Translations under genes and position numbers: made by a program
In this document: piece by piece, positions 35,401-45,907 of the stretch
How the letters are laid out: every line of letters starts with the position of its first letter
Position numbering within the stretch: position 1 is the stretch's first letter
The notes under the pieces: model-generated
The model's input: only the letters and a program-made list of their open reading frames with translations
Databases searched by the model: none
Told to the model about the DNA's origin: nothing
Assembly: GCA_037127255.1 (NCBI GenBank)
Contig: JBANSL010000005.1
Coordinates: forward strand, 3,286,001-3,350,000
Reading direction: 5' to 3'
Source of the DNA: Persicaria tinctoria
Taxonomy: Eukaryota > Streptophyta > Magnoliopsida > Caryophyllales > Polygonaceae
DNA: 64,000 bases

Positions 35401-37360
35401 ACAATACAAGTCAAATTTCTTTTGCAAGAGAAACCACGATCAATTAACTTGACTCATTTTCACCATAACAATTTACAAGGACTTGATAAAAAAATCAATT
35501 AATATATTCTAAAGCCCCATAAACAGATAAACTTCTTGAACTTCAAGTAGTACAGCTAAATATTAAGCACATGTATGTTATCCATCAGCTAGCCAACTTA
35601 GTCCATTCCATTTATATCCATTAAAAAAACATTTTCAGACTATGAATATTCCCTCGTACAGCTATAGCCTAAAGGTGTAGATACTTTCTACATCCATGCT
35701 TAACACATTAAAAATGCAGTGGCACCAATTAAAGTTTTAACAAATGAAAATTTCCAGAAAACTCAACTGACCTCACAAGCTGAAACATTTGGTAGAAATT
35801 TTTTATATAACCTTGAAAACGACAGCCTCAGCTTATGTTTCAAACCTTCAATAATTCCTAATGATATTTTCCCAGGAAAGGAAACCTCATGTTTACTGGC
35901 CTAAGCATGTAACAAAATTCCTTACGAGATTTTCAGAAAGTACCAGCAAAATGTGACAAACTAATAAAACATGCCTTTTCCAGATTTTGAGGTTACTGTT
36001 CTCGAGTCTCCAACATTTGCAACATAGAGATGGTTACCAACAAGTACAGCAGTTGAAGCAGTAGAACCATCATCTCGATATGTATCTTTTTCAGCATCCA
36101 AGAAATCCATATCCGTCTTTTTATACGTTTCACCTGAAGGATCACTTTATCAGTTTATACCAAAATATTGACCATTGATCATCGCGTTCCATGTACCCCG
36201 AAGCAGGCACATAAACTCACATTATTCTAAAGGAAAATGAGCACCACAAATATAATACCCACTTATAGCCAATTTTGTATCTGTCAAAAATTGTGGATGC
36301 TTCATGAGATTCTCGAAGAGATGTTCTTTCAAATACTCGGATGCACGAGAACCACCATGGCCTGCCAGCAAAAACCAGAACACATACATTAACCAAACGA
36401 CATCAGAATCAATTGATCTTCCGATTCCCTTTAAAAATAAAATGCAATGAAAGTCAATTATGCTTAAAGGTTATCTAAATGAAATTCTATCAGTATACTG
36501 AGAGTGCAGAAGTAGAAGCGTAGCCAGATTTTAAAAATGTAGTAACTCATTACCAAATTCTTATACTTGTCAATCTCAACACTCGACAGACACATCTTAG
36601 AGGACAAAAGTCTGGAATTTCAAAAGATAATGGTGAGGAGAGAGAATTTAACCATCAAATATTCCGAACATGCTGACTGTTTTGCCATCTATTTTGGACA
36701 TTTTAATATCATAACAATCCTCCATGCTTGCTCTCTTTCCACGAAAACTTGAATACCCACAACTCAGCTTTCCATCTTCACTGTCAACGGGGAGTAAATG
36801 AAAGGTAAGTTGCATAAAAATCAAAATTAAGCAGTCAATAAAGACCGAAATGTAGAGAATATTCACGACTAGCAAAATTACACGCAAGAGCAACCGAGAA
36901 TTGGATACAATGAAAAATAACATCCATGAAACCAACCAATGAATAAACTAATTACATTCAGCACATCTTTACAAATTTACTACCGCATTTGTACATGAAA
37001 TGCCAATCTATCATTTACTTTATTATTAATCCTCCAAAATTGAAAGCATAGAAAATCAGCAACTCAATTGGGTAATCCTTGAATTAACATTCACCTTTTG
37101 CGTACTCCAGTAGCATATCCACCATCTTCCTCCTTTTCTGCAATCTTGTCAACAATGAAGCGTTGATCTGCAGTGGCACTAGTATCTACCATCATTTTTG
37201 CACTCGCCATAATGCTCCTCAGTTTATAACTCCACACCCTTATAAAAGATGGATCACTCTCCACAACAGTCCTAGATCCACTGTATTTTACTCTTCCTCT
37301 GGTAAGAACTCCAGTCAATTTTGCACTTACCGCATACCTTAACCAAGCGTTGCATACCAT
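32489..37360 (-). CDS. PP2C76: protein phosphatase 2C, PP2C 76-like, 8 coding exons
   Basis: Metal-dependent Ser/Thr phosphatase (PPM family). Minus-strand coding exons: 37360-37095, 36780-36653, 36361-36263, 36133-35975, 35387-35301, 34073-33982, 33204-33130, 32704-32489; phases join to 373 aa. Motifs in order: [33 protein letters not shown] (metal-binding DGHGG), [101 protein letters not shown]. All catalytic Asp positions look intact. The N-terminus [10 protein letters not shown]... and overall sequence resemble Arabidopsis At5g53140 (PP2C 76); orthology is from memory. The intron after exon 4 uses a GC donor. The C-terminal tail ([18 protein letters not shown]) is low complexity and shorter than in Arabidopsis. 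The 5' UTR carries a further intron. Confidence 0.93.
33411..33540. repeat. 130-bp hairpin in PP2C intron 6
   Basis: The two halves are inverted repeats around a short loop (about 33465-33487). GAAAAAAAAGAAGAGCA on the left mirrors TGCTCTTCTTTTTTTC on the right, and TTGGTGCACATGC mirrors GTATGCGCACCAAC. It is a small MITE or a fold-back transcript in an intron. Confidence 0.75.
34918..35027 (+). mobile_element. 110-bp LINE tail in PP2C intron 5
   Basis: Flanked by a perfect 15-bp TSD TGCCAGTAATGCAGG (34903-34917 and 35028-35042) and ending in an A run (35021-35027). CTGTAACTAGG...CAACTATATATTT resembles the tail of the LINE fragment at 27770-27815. It is antisense to the PP2C gene. Confidence 0.8.
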
Positions 37361-38330
37361 TTAAGTGCGGAACGCTGAACTTAAATTAACTGCCAAATAA
37401 AAAACAGGAAGCTGCATGACAACAAAAACTGCCCATCTTAACATATAAATATTAAATATCCAGATTCATCATCACAAGAATAAAAAATTTGAGAACCAGA
37501 TTGGAATAATAGCACAAAAACAGAAACAAATATAAAGGATTTCCTCTTCTTTCTATTAAATGATCTGCAAACGACAATTGCCAGTAAAGAAAGATACCTA
37601 AATGCAGCATTCAGAATTTCCACATAACTTGTTTCAGGTTTATAATGTAACAAATTTTACTTGGACTCGGGCTAGCATAGGAAACAATCAAATAAAATAG
37701 GCACCACAAACATAATCAGGAAGATTCCAAATGCAGCATGTGAATAAGATCAATCTCCAAGGAAATCACTTGAACGCCTTCTCAATCAACCGGTTCCTCA
37801 CTAATAATGCAGAATAATGTCAAATGGCGAACAAAGGAAAACGAAGCAAATTGAAACATCCAATCAAAATGTTGTCACGGATCATTGGAGACAAAAATCG
37901 AAGGTGAACCAGCTAAATTGAATCAAATTGTTGCCACAGATTTAAAAAAAAGAAAGAAAAGATCAAGCAGTAAATTAAGCACAAATCCAATCCAATTAAC
38001 AGAAATCAGATGAGCTCGGAATCAATATACCTTGCCGCTCTTCAAATCATAGCCACAATCACAGATCATGAATCAAAAAAATAATGTATTGAACTGCACA
38101 GGATCAAAAAGAGGTGAACAGAAGAAGAATCATCCATCCGACAGCGGATGGAGATAAAGGCGAAAAGATTAATTGGCTTTTCCAAAAAAAAAAAAATCCT
38201 CTCTCCAGATTTTGGAACGAACCCTAGAGAGAGAGGATGGCCCAAAATTGGAGCTTTGGGGGTGAGACCGAGAGAGAAATGGGGAACCAAAAGAAGAAGA
38301 GAGAGAGAGTGGATCGGAGGTTTTAAATAT
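37361..38330 (-). other. PP2C 5' leader with probable intron
   Basis: Going leftward, a GC-rich leader with CT-rich tracts (38170-38330) reaches GGCAAG at about 38030, followed by GTATATTG, a plausible donor. A TTCAG acceptor precedes 37374, and 14 nt lead to the ATG at 37360. This implies a leader intron of about 655 bp. The transcription start is a guess. Confidence 0.5.
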
Positions 38331-38504
38331 AATTCGGCAGTGACATCGACGAGGGGTTGTCATCTGCTGCGCCGCATCTATGTTTAGTTCATAATATACG
38401 CCAATTACATACTGCCACGTTGCTTCGTCAGTATTTAGTTTTTTTTTTAATTATTTATTATTGCAAATTAAAGCAAATAATCTAAACTCTAAACTTGACC
38501 CGTC

Positions 38505-38740
38505 GATCCGTCCCTAGGCAGGTTAAGGGTCCGGTTTGGGATACTTCAACATATGACTTGGTTGATCCGACTTGTGTCCATATCTGAATTTTTTTGTTTT
38601 TTGATGCGAGATAAGAGTTTGAGTTGCGTAAGATCTTACTAATCCACAACCCAAGAGCGTCATTTTGGACGAAAATCTGAATCTCAGGATAAGGCACGGG
38701 AGGGTCATGGTTGATCCGTCCCTAGGCAGGTTAGGGTCCG
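38505..38740. repeat. 28-29 bp direct repeats about 208 bp apart
   Basis: GATCCGTCCCTAGGCAGGTT plus AAGGGTCCG occurs at 38505-38533 and, one A shorter, at 38713-38740. The ACTTGG/GGTTGATCC context also recurs. This could be an insertion with a long TSD or a tandem repeat; the enclosed 180 bp are unrecognised. Confidence 0.6.
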
Positions 38741-38814
38741 ATTTGTTAGTATTCTAATAATTATTTCTTCTGAGGCGGGTATCTACGTCCTCAACTTGCT
38801 GATTTTATATTTGC

Positions 38815-39295
38815 TTAGTGTCGTCTTGTTGTAGAGTGTGATGCTTGCATCATTGCACCATTTTCTGGTTTGGGGCTCGTTTGGTTGGCAACTGAAAAAC
38901 CCATGAAGTAGATGATAAAATATGGAGTATGTGTTTGGTTGGATTTTTTTGTTACATGAAAACACATGAAGTTACATTCTCATGAATTTAAATTCCTCAA
39001 TTTTAAAAGAATTTAACTTACCTACTTCTCCCTAGGTAAGTTGCAATTCCACCTTTTATAATTATTGTCAATTCCCTTATTTTAATTCCTACCATCTAAA
39101 ATCCAACTAAACATATTTTTTAAATTCCCGAAAAGTGCAATTCGTGGGAATTGAATACCCAATAAGTAATTTATGAGGAATTACCAAACGAGCCCTTATA
39201 TTGTATGTTCGATGGTTTTCCGTCTACCGACTTGTCGACCTATTAAGAATTAGGTCTATCCGATCTCAAATTCTTATTTTTTTTTTAAAAAAAAG
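38815..39295 (+). mobile_element. LINE-type 3' tail split by a MITE
   Basis: CATTGCACCATTTTCTGG (38850) and TATGTTCGATGGTTTTCCGTC (39206) are contiguous in a related tail at 61648-61695, so 38873-39195 is an insertion. The tail ends TCCGATCTCAAATTC and a T/A run (39270-39292), resembling 7190-7259. No coding part remains. Confidence 0.6.
38873..39195. mobile_element. PIF/Harbinger- or hAT-type MITE
   Basis: 323 bp with terminal inverted repeats GGGCTCGTTTGGT / ACCAAACGAGCCC. It is AT-rich and non-coding. The flanks (TTTG, TTAT) do not give a clean TSD. Confidence 0.75.
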
Positions 39296-39415
39296 GTATA
39301 TGAATAGACATGTCTAACCCGTTGAATTGACACACTAAGATAGGGCTTGTCAACCTATCTCCAATCAACTACAACTGACCCTACAAGTTAGACTAAAAAC
39401 CCCTTCTAGGCCGAA

Positions 39416-41159
39416 ATGAACGCGCCCCAACCATGTGCCACGCGCCCCCAAATCAACCACGACAAACCCTCAATCCACCAGGCTCTTGATTTCTCCGGCG
39501 GGTTTCTGCTGGTTTCAAGCCTTCAAACACACCTCGATGTTGAATCGAGCCCCTATTGCAGCGTCCTCGCGCCCCTGAAGCCATGTCCTTCACATACAAC
39601 TCTCGTTCTCTTGGGGGTTGGTCTATTTTGTGGCCAAAGCTGTGATAGGGTTGTCATCGGTTGTCGATGGTTTGAGAAAGTGGGAAAAAATTTCAGAAAA
39701 AGGAAAAAAGTGTCTCGCCGGATGGTGTGGTGGTCCGGTGCTATGTGGCGGTGCGTGCTGTGGGGGACCGCCGGCGGTGGCACTTCGATTTGCCCTGGGG
39801 AGAGTATGTCAGGGCTTCTGTTCTCTGGTGGCGTGGTGGGCGGAGTGCCTTCCGTCCTCTCGATAGTCGTTGCTTTGGGTCCCGGCGTCTCCTTGTCCCT
39901 GTCCGGTGGCGATGTGCTTGGTGCTGGTCCTGTCTCCGGCCCCTCTGGTGCGGCCATGGTGGTGTTTCTCTCCCCTGATTTCTCAACTGTTGTTTCTTTA
40001 TCTCTATTCAGGTTATTCCTTAAAATCCATTACCTAATTTTGGTTAAGTGCATTTTATTGTTTTGTAATGTCAACGTCTCGTGGTGGTTGAATAACTCGG
40101 TTTCACTTCCTAAAAATCCCCTGATCTCGTTAGTTTTCTGGAGCGTAAAAACCTGTGATTGTGATCTGGGTGTGCAGCTTGGAGTAGGACTTTCATCTAC
40201 CCCCAGTATTCATGATAACACCAAAACCAGGGAGGTTTTCTATGCACCTTCCTTTTCTAACTCCCGAAAGGGCCCAAACCCTCCTAGCGAGGCTAAACAA
40301 CCGATTCAGGGTCCCTTCCCTGATGAAGTATACAATCGTCAGAAACAAAAGTTTAAAATGGTATTGTTTGAGCTTATCTTGGATCGCTTTGTAAGTTCTC
40401 TGGATGGTCTTCAAGAAACCTTCGATATTCTGGCACTCACCTCTTTGATTGATCTTCAATCTGATATGATTTTATTGTTATTGACTGCCTTATCTCTTCA
40501 ATGTAACTGCTTTAATTTGATATGTGCTTTTATGGGGACTAGGCTTGGCGACATCTCGTGCTGTCGTTGCTTCTCCTTGCTGTCATTTACACCCCTTCTT
40601 ATAAGGTTTCAAGTTTATAGTAAACAAAATTCAGAAGAAATCAAATACAAGTCCTGTCTGTTAAGGGATACTTTCATTTTGTTGTTCCGTGTTACCACTA
40701 ATGATGTTATGAAACACGCTTGTTTTTCTCATCTGTTCACCCTCTCGTTTGTTGAGTGTGCTTCTGCCAGCGTTGCTTGTGCAGTGCGGGTCATGCAATG
40801 TTTGGTGTCCAGGCTTGCGCCTAGGCACTTGGTGTTTGTGGTTGTGAAGCTACTGCACGTCCAGCTGATGGTTTTCGGCTTTGGAGTTGTCTGGTGGATC
40901 TTATTCGGCTGTGTTGATTGCTGGTTTTTAGGTTCATGCTTCACTGTACAATCTCAAATCGAATTCCATCTTACATCTCTTATAAACTACTTCAGTCAAG
41001 ATTCTTTTATGTTGGTTTGGAGTCCTATTTTTAACTGGGACGAGAACCCCTTTCTCTTCCCATCCAACCCTGGAAAGGGCCCTAAATCTCTCAATGAGAG
41101 CCAAAAATTTGCAGGGAAGTCTTACTATTGTACAGACATGTTGGTTAGCTGGTCCCAGA
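39416..41159 (+). other. unrecognised open region of LINE-B (leader/ORF1)
   Basis: A single frame stays open from 39416 and runs on into the copia LTR to 41296 (626 codons). It starts MNAPQPCATRPQ; the first third is GC-rich and resembles an untranslated leader, and a middle stretch reads FYAPSFSNSRKGPNPPSEAK. I see no DUF4283 or CCHC knuckle as expected for plant L1 ORF1. The frame's end is foreign LTR sequence, so the natural protein, if any, was different; it would have continued at 46571. Confidence 0.4.
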
Positions 41160-41817
41160 TGTTGGGCCCAAGCCCATGTTTCCAGCCCAATTTAAAAGTC
41201 ACCTTTGTTGACTTTTGTTGGAAGATATATAAGGCAATTTGTTTTGCCTTTGGCTTGTTCAGTACGAGAGCAACAACAAGCAAGCAGCTCCAGTAGCTTC
41301 GTTGAAAGCTGAATGAGAGCCCCCATTTTAGGAGCACAAAAGTGAGGAGGGAGAAAGGAGAAAGAGGAGAAAAAGTGGTGAGAAAGTGAGTGGATCTTCC
41401 TTGTCTCATCCGGGTTCTTTCACCTCGAGTTCTCGGTAAGCCTACTCGTGTTTGTCGGTTTTTTATTCTCTCGTTTAGAATCCCTAATCTTGGTGAAAAT
41501 GGTGTTGTACCAATTTGAGTGAAATTGGTGGTATCTCCTTGTGTGAGATTTGTAAGTGAAGAACACTTGTACCCATTTTGTTGATTAGTGGATTTTGGTG
41601 CTCTGGCGGGCGACAGTGGTTTTTGATCCTCCGGGTTAGGGAGGGTTTTCCACTTAAATCGTTGTGTTCTTGGTTGTGTTTGTTTGTGTGCTTGCGTTGC
41701 TTGATTTGATTGTGTTTGAGGTTCCGTAAATTTGTGAACTTGGTTATCAGCGGGATTGTAGCTTGAGTTGCTAGGTTCCCGATTCAGTTCTGCATTTGGG
41801 TCTTGTCGATCCCAACA
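41160..41817 (+). repeat. Copia-1 5' LTR
   Basis: 658 bp. A TATATAA box (41226-41232) could drive transcription of the element. Confidence 0.93.
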
Positions 41818-41819
41818 AG

Positions 41820-41831
41820 TGGTATCAGAGC
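41820..41831 (+). other. Copia-1 primer binding site
   Basis: TGGTATCAGAGC, complementary to initiator tRNA-Met, two bases after the LTR. Confidence 0.92.
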
Positions 41832-41855
41832 GAGGTTGCTAGTTTGGAAGCAGAA

Positions 41856-44800
41856 ATGACGACCAAGTCAGATGATTTTGCCGGTACGATGATCAAGTTG
41901 ACATCTTCCAACTACTCGATTTGGAAATCGAGAATGGAGGATTTGTTGTACTGCAGGGATTTGTATGATCCGATTAAGCTTGGGTCTAGCAAGCCGACTG
42001 GTATGTCTGAAGGAGACTGGGAAAAGCTACATCGGAAGTCTGTGGGAACCGTCAGACAATGGGTTGATAACAGTGTCTATCACCATATAAGCAACGAAAC
42101 TGATGCACAGGTTTTGTGGAAGAAGTTGGAATCCATGTATGAGAGGAAGTCTGCGCAGAGCAAAACCTTTGTGATAAGGAAGCTTGTAAATTTGAAGTAC
42201 AAGGATGGAAAGCCTATAGCCGAGCACTTGAGTGAGTTTCAGGAGCTTGTAAATCAGCTGAATACTATGAAGTTGGTCATAGATGACGAGTTGCAGGCCC
42301 TATTGCTTCTGAGCTCTTTGCCTGACACTTGGGAGACTCTGGTGGTGACCATTAGCAACTCTGCACCGAGTGGTGTTGTGTCCTTATCGACCGTGAAGGA
42401 TAATCTCTACAATGAAGAGACTCGTAGAAAGGATATGGGCACAAGCACCTCACAGGCTTTGGCCACAACTGCTGAAGAAAGGTTCAGAGGAAGAAGCAGA
42501 GACAGAAGAGGTCGTGGAAAATCCAGAGGGAAATCGCAGAAGAGAGATGCTTCCCAAGGTAAAGAAAAGTATGTCTGTTATCATTGTGGCAAAGAGGGGC
42601 ATATAAGAAAGAATTGTTATGCGTTGAAGAGGAAGCAAAAGGAAGAGAAAAATAAGAAAGATGATGAGAAGAACACTGCTGCAACTGTTTATGGCGATGA
42701 GGAAGCTATGGTGGTTCTCTCCTGTGTTGATGATCATAACCAGGAATTTGATACTCGTGTAGAGTGGATAGTTGATTCAGCCGCATCCTATCATGCTACA
42801 CCGAGGAAGGAGATCTTCACCACCTATGAAGCTGGAGACTTTGGTTTAGTGAAGATGGGGAACTTCAGCTCTGCGAAGATTGTTGGTATTGGTGACATTT
42901 GTGTCCAGACAAATGTAGGTTGCACGATGACCTTGAAGAATGTGCGACATGTACCAGATCTTCGCTTGAATTTGATTTCTCAACAAGCCTTGGACCGAGA
43001 AGGTTATCATAGTAGCACTGGTGATGGAAAGTGGAAGCTGACAAAAGGATCTATGGTGATTGCTAAGGCAAGCTTGAGCTACACTCTTTACAGAACTCAG
43101 CTGAAGGTTGCTAGAGGTGGCCTGAATGCAGTTGAGGGTGTTGCTTCACCAGATTTGTGGCATAGGCGGCTCGCGCATATGAGTGACAAAGGACTGCAAG
43201 TTTTGACAAGGAAGTCTCTCATTCCTGTTGCCAAAGGTATGACACTAAACCCCTGTGACAATTGCTTATTTGGAAAGCAAACTAGAGTGTCATTCAGTAA
43301 GTCTTCTGAAAGAAAGAAAAATCTGCTTGAGTTGGTGTATTCTGATGTGTGTGGTCCCATTGATGTACCTTCTTTAGGAGGTAGTAGGTATTTTCTGACC
43401 TTTATTGATGATGCTTCACGGAAGGTTTGGGTGTTTGTTCTGAAGACAAAAGACCAGGTGCTTGATTGCTTCAAGCAATGGCATGCCATGGTGGAAAGGG
43501 AGAAGGGTTGCTCCTTGAAGAGCCTCCGTAGTGACAATGGAGGCGAGTACACATCCAAGGAGTTTCAGAGATATTGTCTGCAGCATGGGATCAGGCATGA
43601 GAAGACAACTCCTGGTACTCCACAGCACAATGGCGTTGCAGAAAGAACAAACAGAACCTTGCTTGAGAAGGTCAGATGCATGCTGAAAATGGCAAAGCTT
43701 CCGAAGCCATTTTGGGGTGAAGCTTTGAGCACTGCCTGCTACTTGATGAACCGATCTCCATCGTCAGCTTTGGATTTTGATATCCCTGAGAGAGTGTGGT
43801 CTGGCAGAGACATTTCCTACTCTCACCTGAGGGTCTTTGGCTGCAAGGCATTTGTACATGTGCCTAAAGAGCAGAGACAGAAGCTGGATGACAGAGCAAT
43901 CACTTGCATGTTTCTGGGTTACGGAGATGTTGATTTTGGGTACAAGTTGTGGGATCCGGAGAAGAAGAAAGTGTTCAGATCCAGAGATGTGATCTTTCAC
44001 GAGGACAAGACACTGTCAGATGCTGATACACCTGCAGCAGAGGAAGTTCCTGAGCTACCAGTCCACTTCCCTTCTCAATCAGAAGAGACTGGAACAAGTG
44101 ATGAGTCTCACTCAGGAGATGATGAGGAGATTCCCACTGCGGATGAAATGTTACCAGAAGCTGAAGCTAAATTTGGTGAGGGCTCTGAGCAGGGGGAGCC
44201 GACACAAGATGAGGAAACAGTTGAGCTCAGGAGATCAAGCAGAGAGCGTCGTCCGTCCATGAGATACCCCAGTTCTGAGTATGTTGCAGTCACTGAAGAG
44301 GAGGAGCCTGAGAGCTTTCAGGAAGCTCAAACCCACAAGGAGAAAGCTCAGTGGAGAAAAGCCATGGAAGAAGAGATAAGTTCTTTGAAGAAGAACAACA
44401 CTTATGAGCTTGTTAAACTTCCCAAAGGAAGAAAGGCCTTGAAGAACAAGTGGGTGTACAAGCTGAAGATGGATGGAGACAAACTAGTCAAGTACAAAGC
44501 CCGATTAGTTGTGAAGGGTTTCGGCCAGAAAAAGGGAGTTGATTTCGATGAAATCTTCTCACCTGTTGTGAAGATGAGTTCCATCAGGGTGATCCTTGGC
44601 TTAGCTGCAAGCATGGATTTGGAACTTGAGCAGTTAGATGTGAAGACTGCATTTCTCCATGGTGATTTGGAGGAGGAGATATATATGGAGCAGCCGGAAG
44701 GATTTGAAGTAAAAGGGAAAGAGCACTTGGTTTGCAAATTGAAGAAGAGCTTGTATGGGCTGAAGCAAGCTCCCAGACAATGGTACAAGAAATTTGATTG

Positions 44801-45860
44801 CTTCATGGTGGATCATGGCTACACCAGAACAAGTGCAGATCATTGTGTTTACTTCAAGCGGCATCCAGATGGCAGGTTTGTGTTTCTTCTTCTGTATGTA
44901 GATGATATGCTGATTGTTGGACCGGATAAATCTATGGTTGATGATTTGAAGAAGAAGTTGTATGCTTCATTTGATATGAAAGACTTGGGACCAGCACGCC
45001 AGATTTTGGGTATGCAGATTACTCGTGACAGGAAGGCCAAGAAGATATGGTTGTCACAAGAGAGGTATGTTGAGAAGGTCCTGAGCAGGTTCAACATGGA
45101 AAAAGCTAAGCCAGTTAGCACACCTCTTGCTAGTCACTTCAAGTTGAGCAAGAAGAGTTGTCCATCTACAAGTGAAGAGAAGAAGAAGATGGCCACCGTT
45201 CCCTACTCGTCAGCAGTTGGGAGCTTGATGTATGCTATGGTGTGCACCCGGCCTGACATTGCTCATGCAGTTGGTTTGGTCAGCAGGTTCCTCTCTAATC
45301 CGGGCAGAGATTATTGGGAGGCAGTGAAATGGATCTTCCGATATCTGAAAGGTACGTCGAAGATGTGTTTATGCTATGGGGGTTCCAAACCCATTCTTGA
45401 AGGCTTCACCGATTCAGACATGGCAGGAGACCTTGATGGTAGGAAGTCTACATCGGGGTATTTGTTCACTTTTGCTGGGGGAGCTGTCTCATGGCAGTCT
45501 AAGTTGCAAAAGTGTGTTGCTTTGTCCACGACAGAGGCAGAGTACATTGCCATGGCAGAAGCAGGAAAAGAGATGTTTTGGGTGAAGAGGTTTCTTCGAG
45601 AGCTGGGGTTGAAGCAAGGAGAGTATGTGGTGAACTGTGATAGCCAGAGTGCTCTTGATTTGAGCAAGAACGCCACATACCATTGCCGGACCAAGCATAT
45701 TGATGTGAGGTACCATTGGATTCGAGATGCAGTGAGCAACCGAGAGATGGCTTTGAAGAAGATTCACACGAACAAGAATCCAGCTGACATGTTGACCAAG
45801 GTGGTGACTGCCGACAAGCATCAGTTCTGCGCCAAGATGGCGGGGCTGATCCGCAACTGA
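41856..45860 (+). CDS. Copia-1 gag-pol polyprotein, 1334 aa
   Basis: Single open frame. I start at MTTKSDDFAG (41856), because the frame's first ATG (41796) lies in the LTR and before the primer site. Gag (residues 1-240) has SSNYSIWKSRMEDLL and ends in the zinc knuckle CYHCGKEGHIRKNC (about 240). Protease: WIVDSAASYHATP (about 306); the DSAAS form is usual in Tnt1-type elements. Integrase: HRRLAHMSDKG and CDNCLFGKQ zinc motif, then YSDVCGPI, LRSDNGGEY and TPQHNGVAERTN, the DDE core. RT: KARLVVKGFGQKKGVDF, LDVKTAFLHGDL and LLYVDDMLIVG (about 1012). RNase H: FTDSDMAGDLDGRKS, LSTTEAEYIAM and KHIDVRYHWIRD. No lesion was seen. Confidence 0.95.
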   Translation: MTTKSDDFAGTMIKLTSSNYSIWKSRMEDLLYCRDLYDPIKLGSSKPTGMSEGDWEKLHRKSVGTVRQWVDNSVYHHISNETDAQVLWKKLESMYERKSAQSKTFVIRKLVNLKYKDGKPIAEHLSEFQELVNQLNTMKLVIDDELQALLLLSSLPDTWETLVVTISNSAPSGVVSLSTVKDNLYNEETRRKDMGTSTSQALATTAEERFRGRSRDRRGRGKSRGKSQKRDASQGKEKYVCYHCGKEGHIRKNCYALKRKQKEEKNKKDDEKNTAATVYGDEEAMVVLSCVDDHNQEFDTRVEWIVDSAASYHATPRKEIFTTYEAGDFGLVKMGNFSSAKIVGIGDICVQTNVGCTMTLKNVRHVPDLRLNLISQQALDREGYHSSTGDGKWKLTKGSMVIAKASLSYTLYRTQLKVARGGLNAVEGVASPDLWHRRLAHMSDKGLQVLTRKSLIPVAKGMTLNPCDNCLFGKQTRVSFSKSSERKKNLLELVYSDVCGPIDVPSLGGSRYFLTFIDDASRKVWVFVLKTKDQVLDCFKQWHAMVEREKGCSLKSLRSDNGGEYTSKEFQRYCLQHGIRHEKTTPGTPQHNGVAERTNRTLLEKVRCMLKMAKLPKPFWGEALSTACYLMNRSPSSALDFDIPERVWSGRDISYSHLRVFGCKAFVHVPKEQRQKLDDRAITCMFLGYGDVDFGYKLWDPEKKKVFRSRDVIFHEDKTLSDADTPAAEEVPELPVHFPSQSEETGTSDESHSGDDEEIPTADEMLPEAEAKFGEGSEQGEPTQDEETVELRRSSRERRPSMRYPSSEYVAVTEEEEPESFQEAQTHKEKAQWRKAMEEEISSLKKNNTYELVKLPKGRKALKNKWVYKLKMDGDKLVKYKARLVVKGFGQKKGVDFDEIFSPVVKMSSIRVILGLAASMDLELEQLDVKTAFLHGDLEEEIYMEQPEGFEVKGKEHLVCKLKKSLYGLKQAPRQWYKKFDCFMVDHGYTRTSADHCVYFKRHPDGRFVFLLLYVDDMLIVGPDKSMVDDLKKKLYASFDMKDLGPARQILGMQITRDRKAKKIWLSQERYVEKVLSRFNMEKAKPVSTPLASHFKLSKKSCPSTSEEKKKMATVPYSSAVGSLMYAMVCTRPDIAHAVGLVSRFLSNPGRDYWEAVKWIFRYLKGTSKMCLCYGGSKPILEGFTDSDMAGDLDGRKSTSGYLFTFAGGAVSWQSKLQKCVALSTTEAEYIAMAEAGKEMFWVKRFLRELGLKQGEYVVNCDSQSALDLSKNATYHCRTKHIDVRYHWIRDAVSNREMALKKIHTNKNPADMLTKVVTADKHQFCAKMAGLIRN

Positions 45861-45895
45861 TGCCGAGACGAGCATGGACGTCTTCCCCTTGGGCT

Positions 45896-45907
45896 GGAGG
45901 GGGAGAT
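45896..45907 (+). other. Copia-1 polypurine tract
   Basis: GGAGGGGGAGAT immediately before the 3' LTR, the plus-strand primer position. Confidence 0.85.

Noticed and set aside
39553..39986. Minus-strand proline-rich frames of 80-134 aa
   Set aside because: Antisense to the GC-rich LINE leader; composition-driven.
41796..41855. Earlier ATG for Copia-1 gag-pol
   Set aside because: It lies within the 5' LTR and primer site; the protein proper starts at MTTKSDDFAG.
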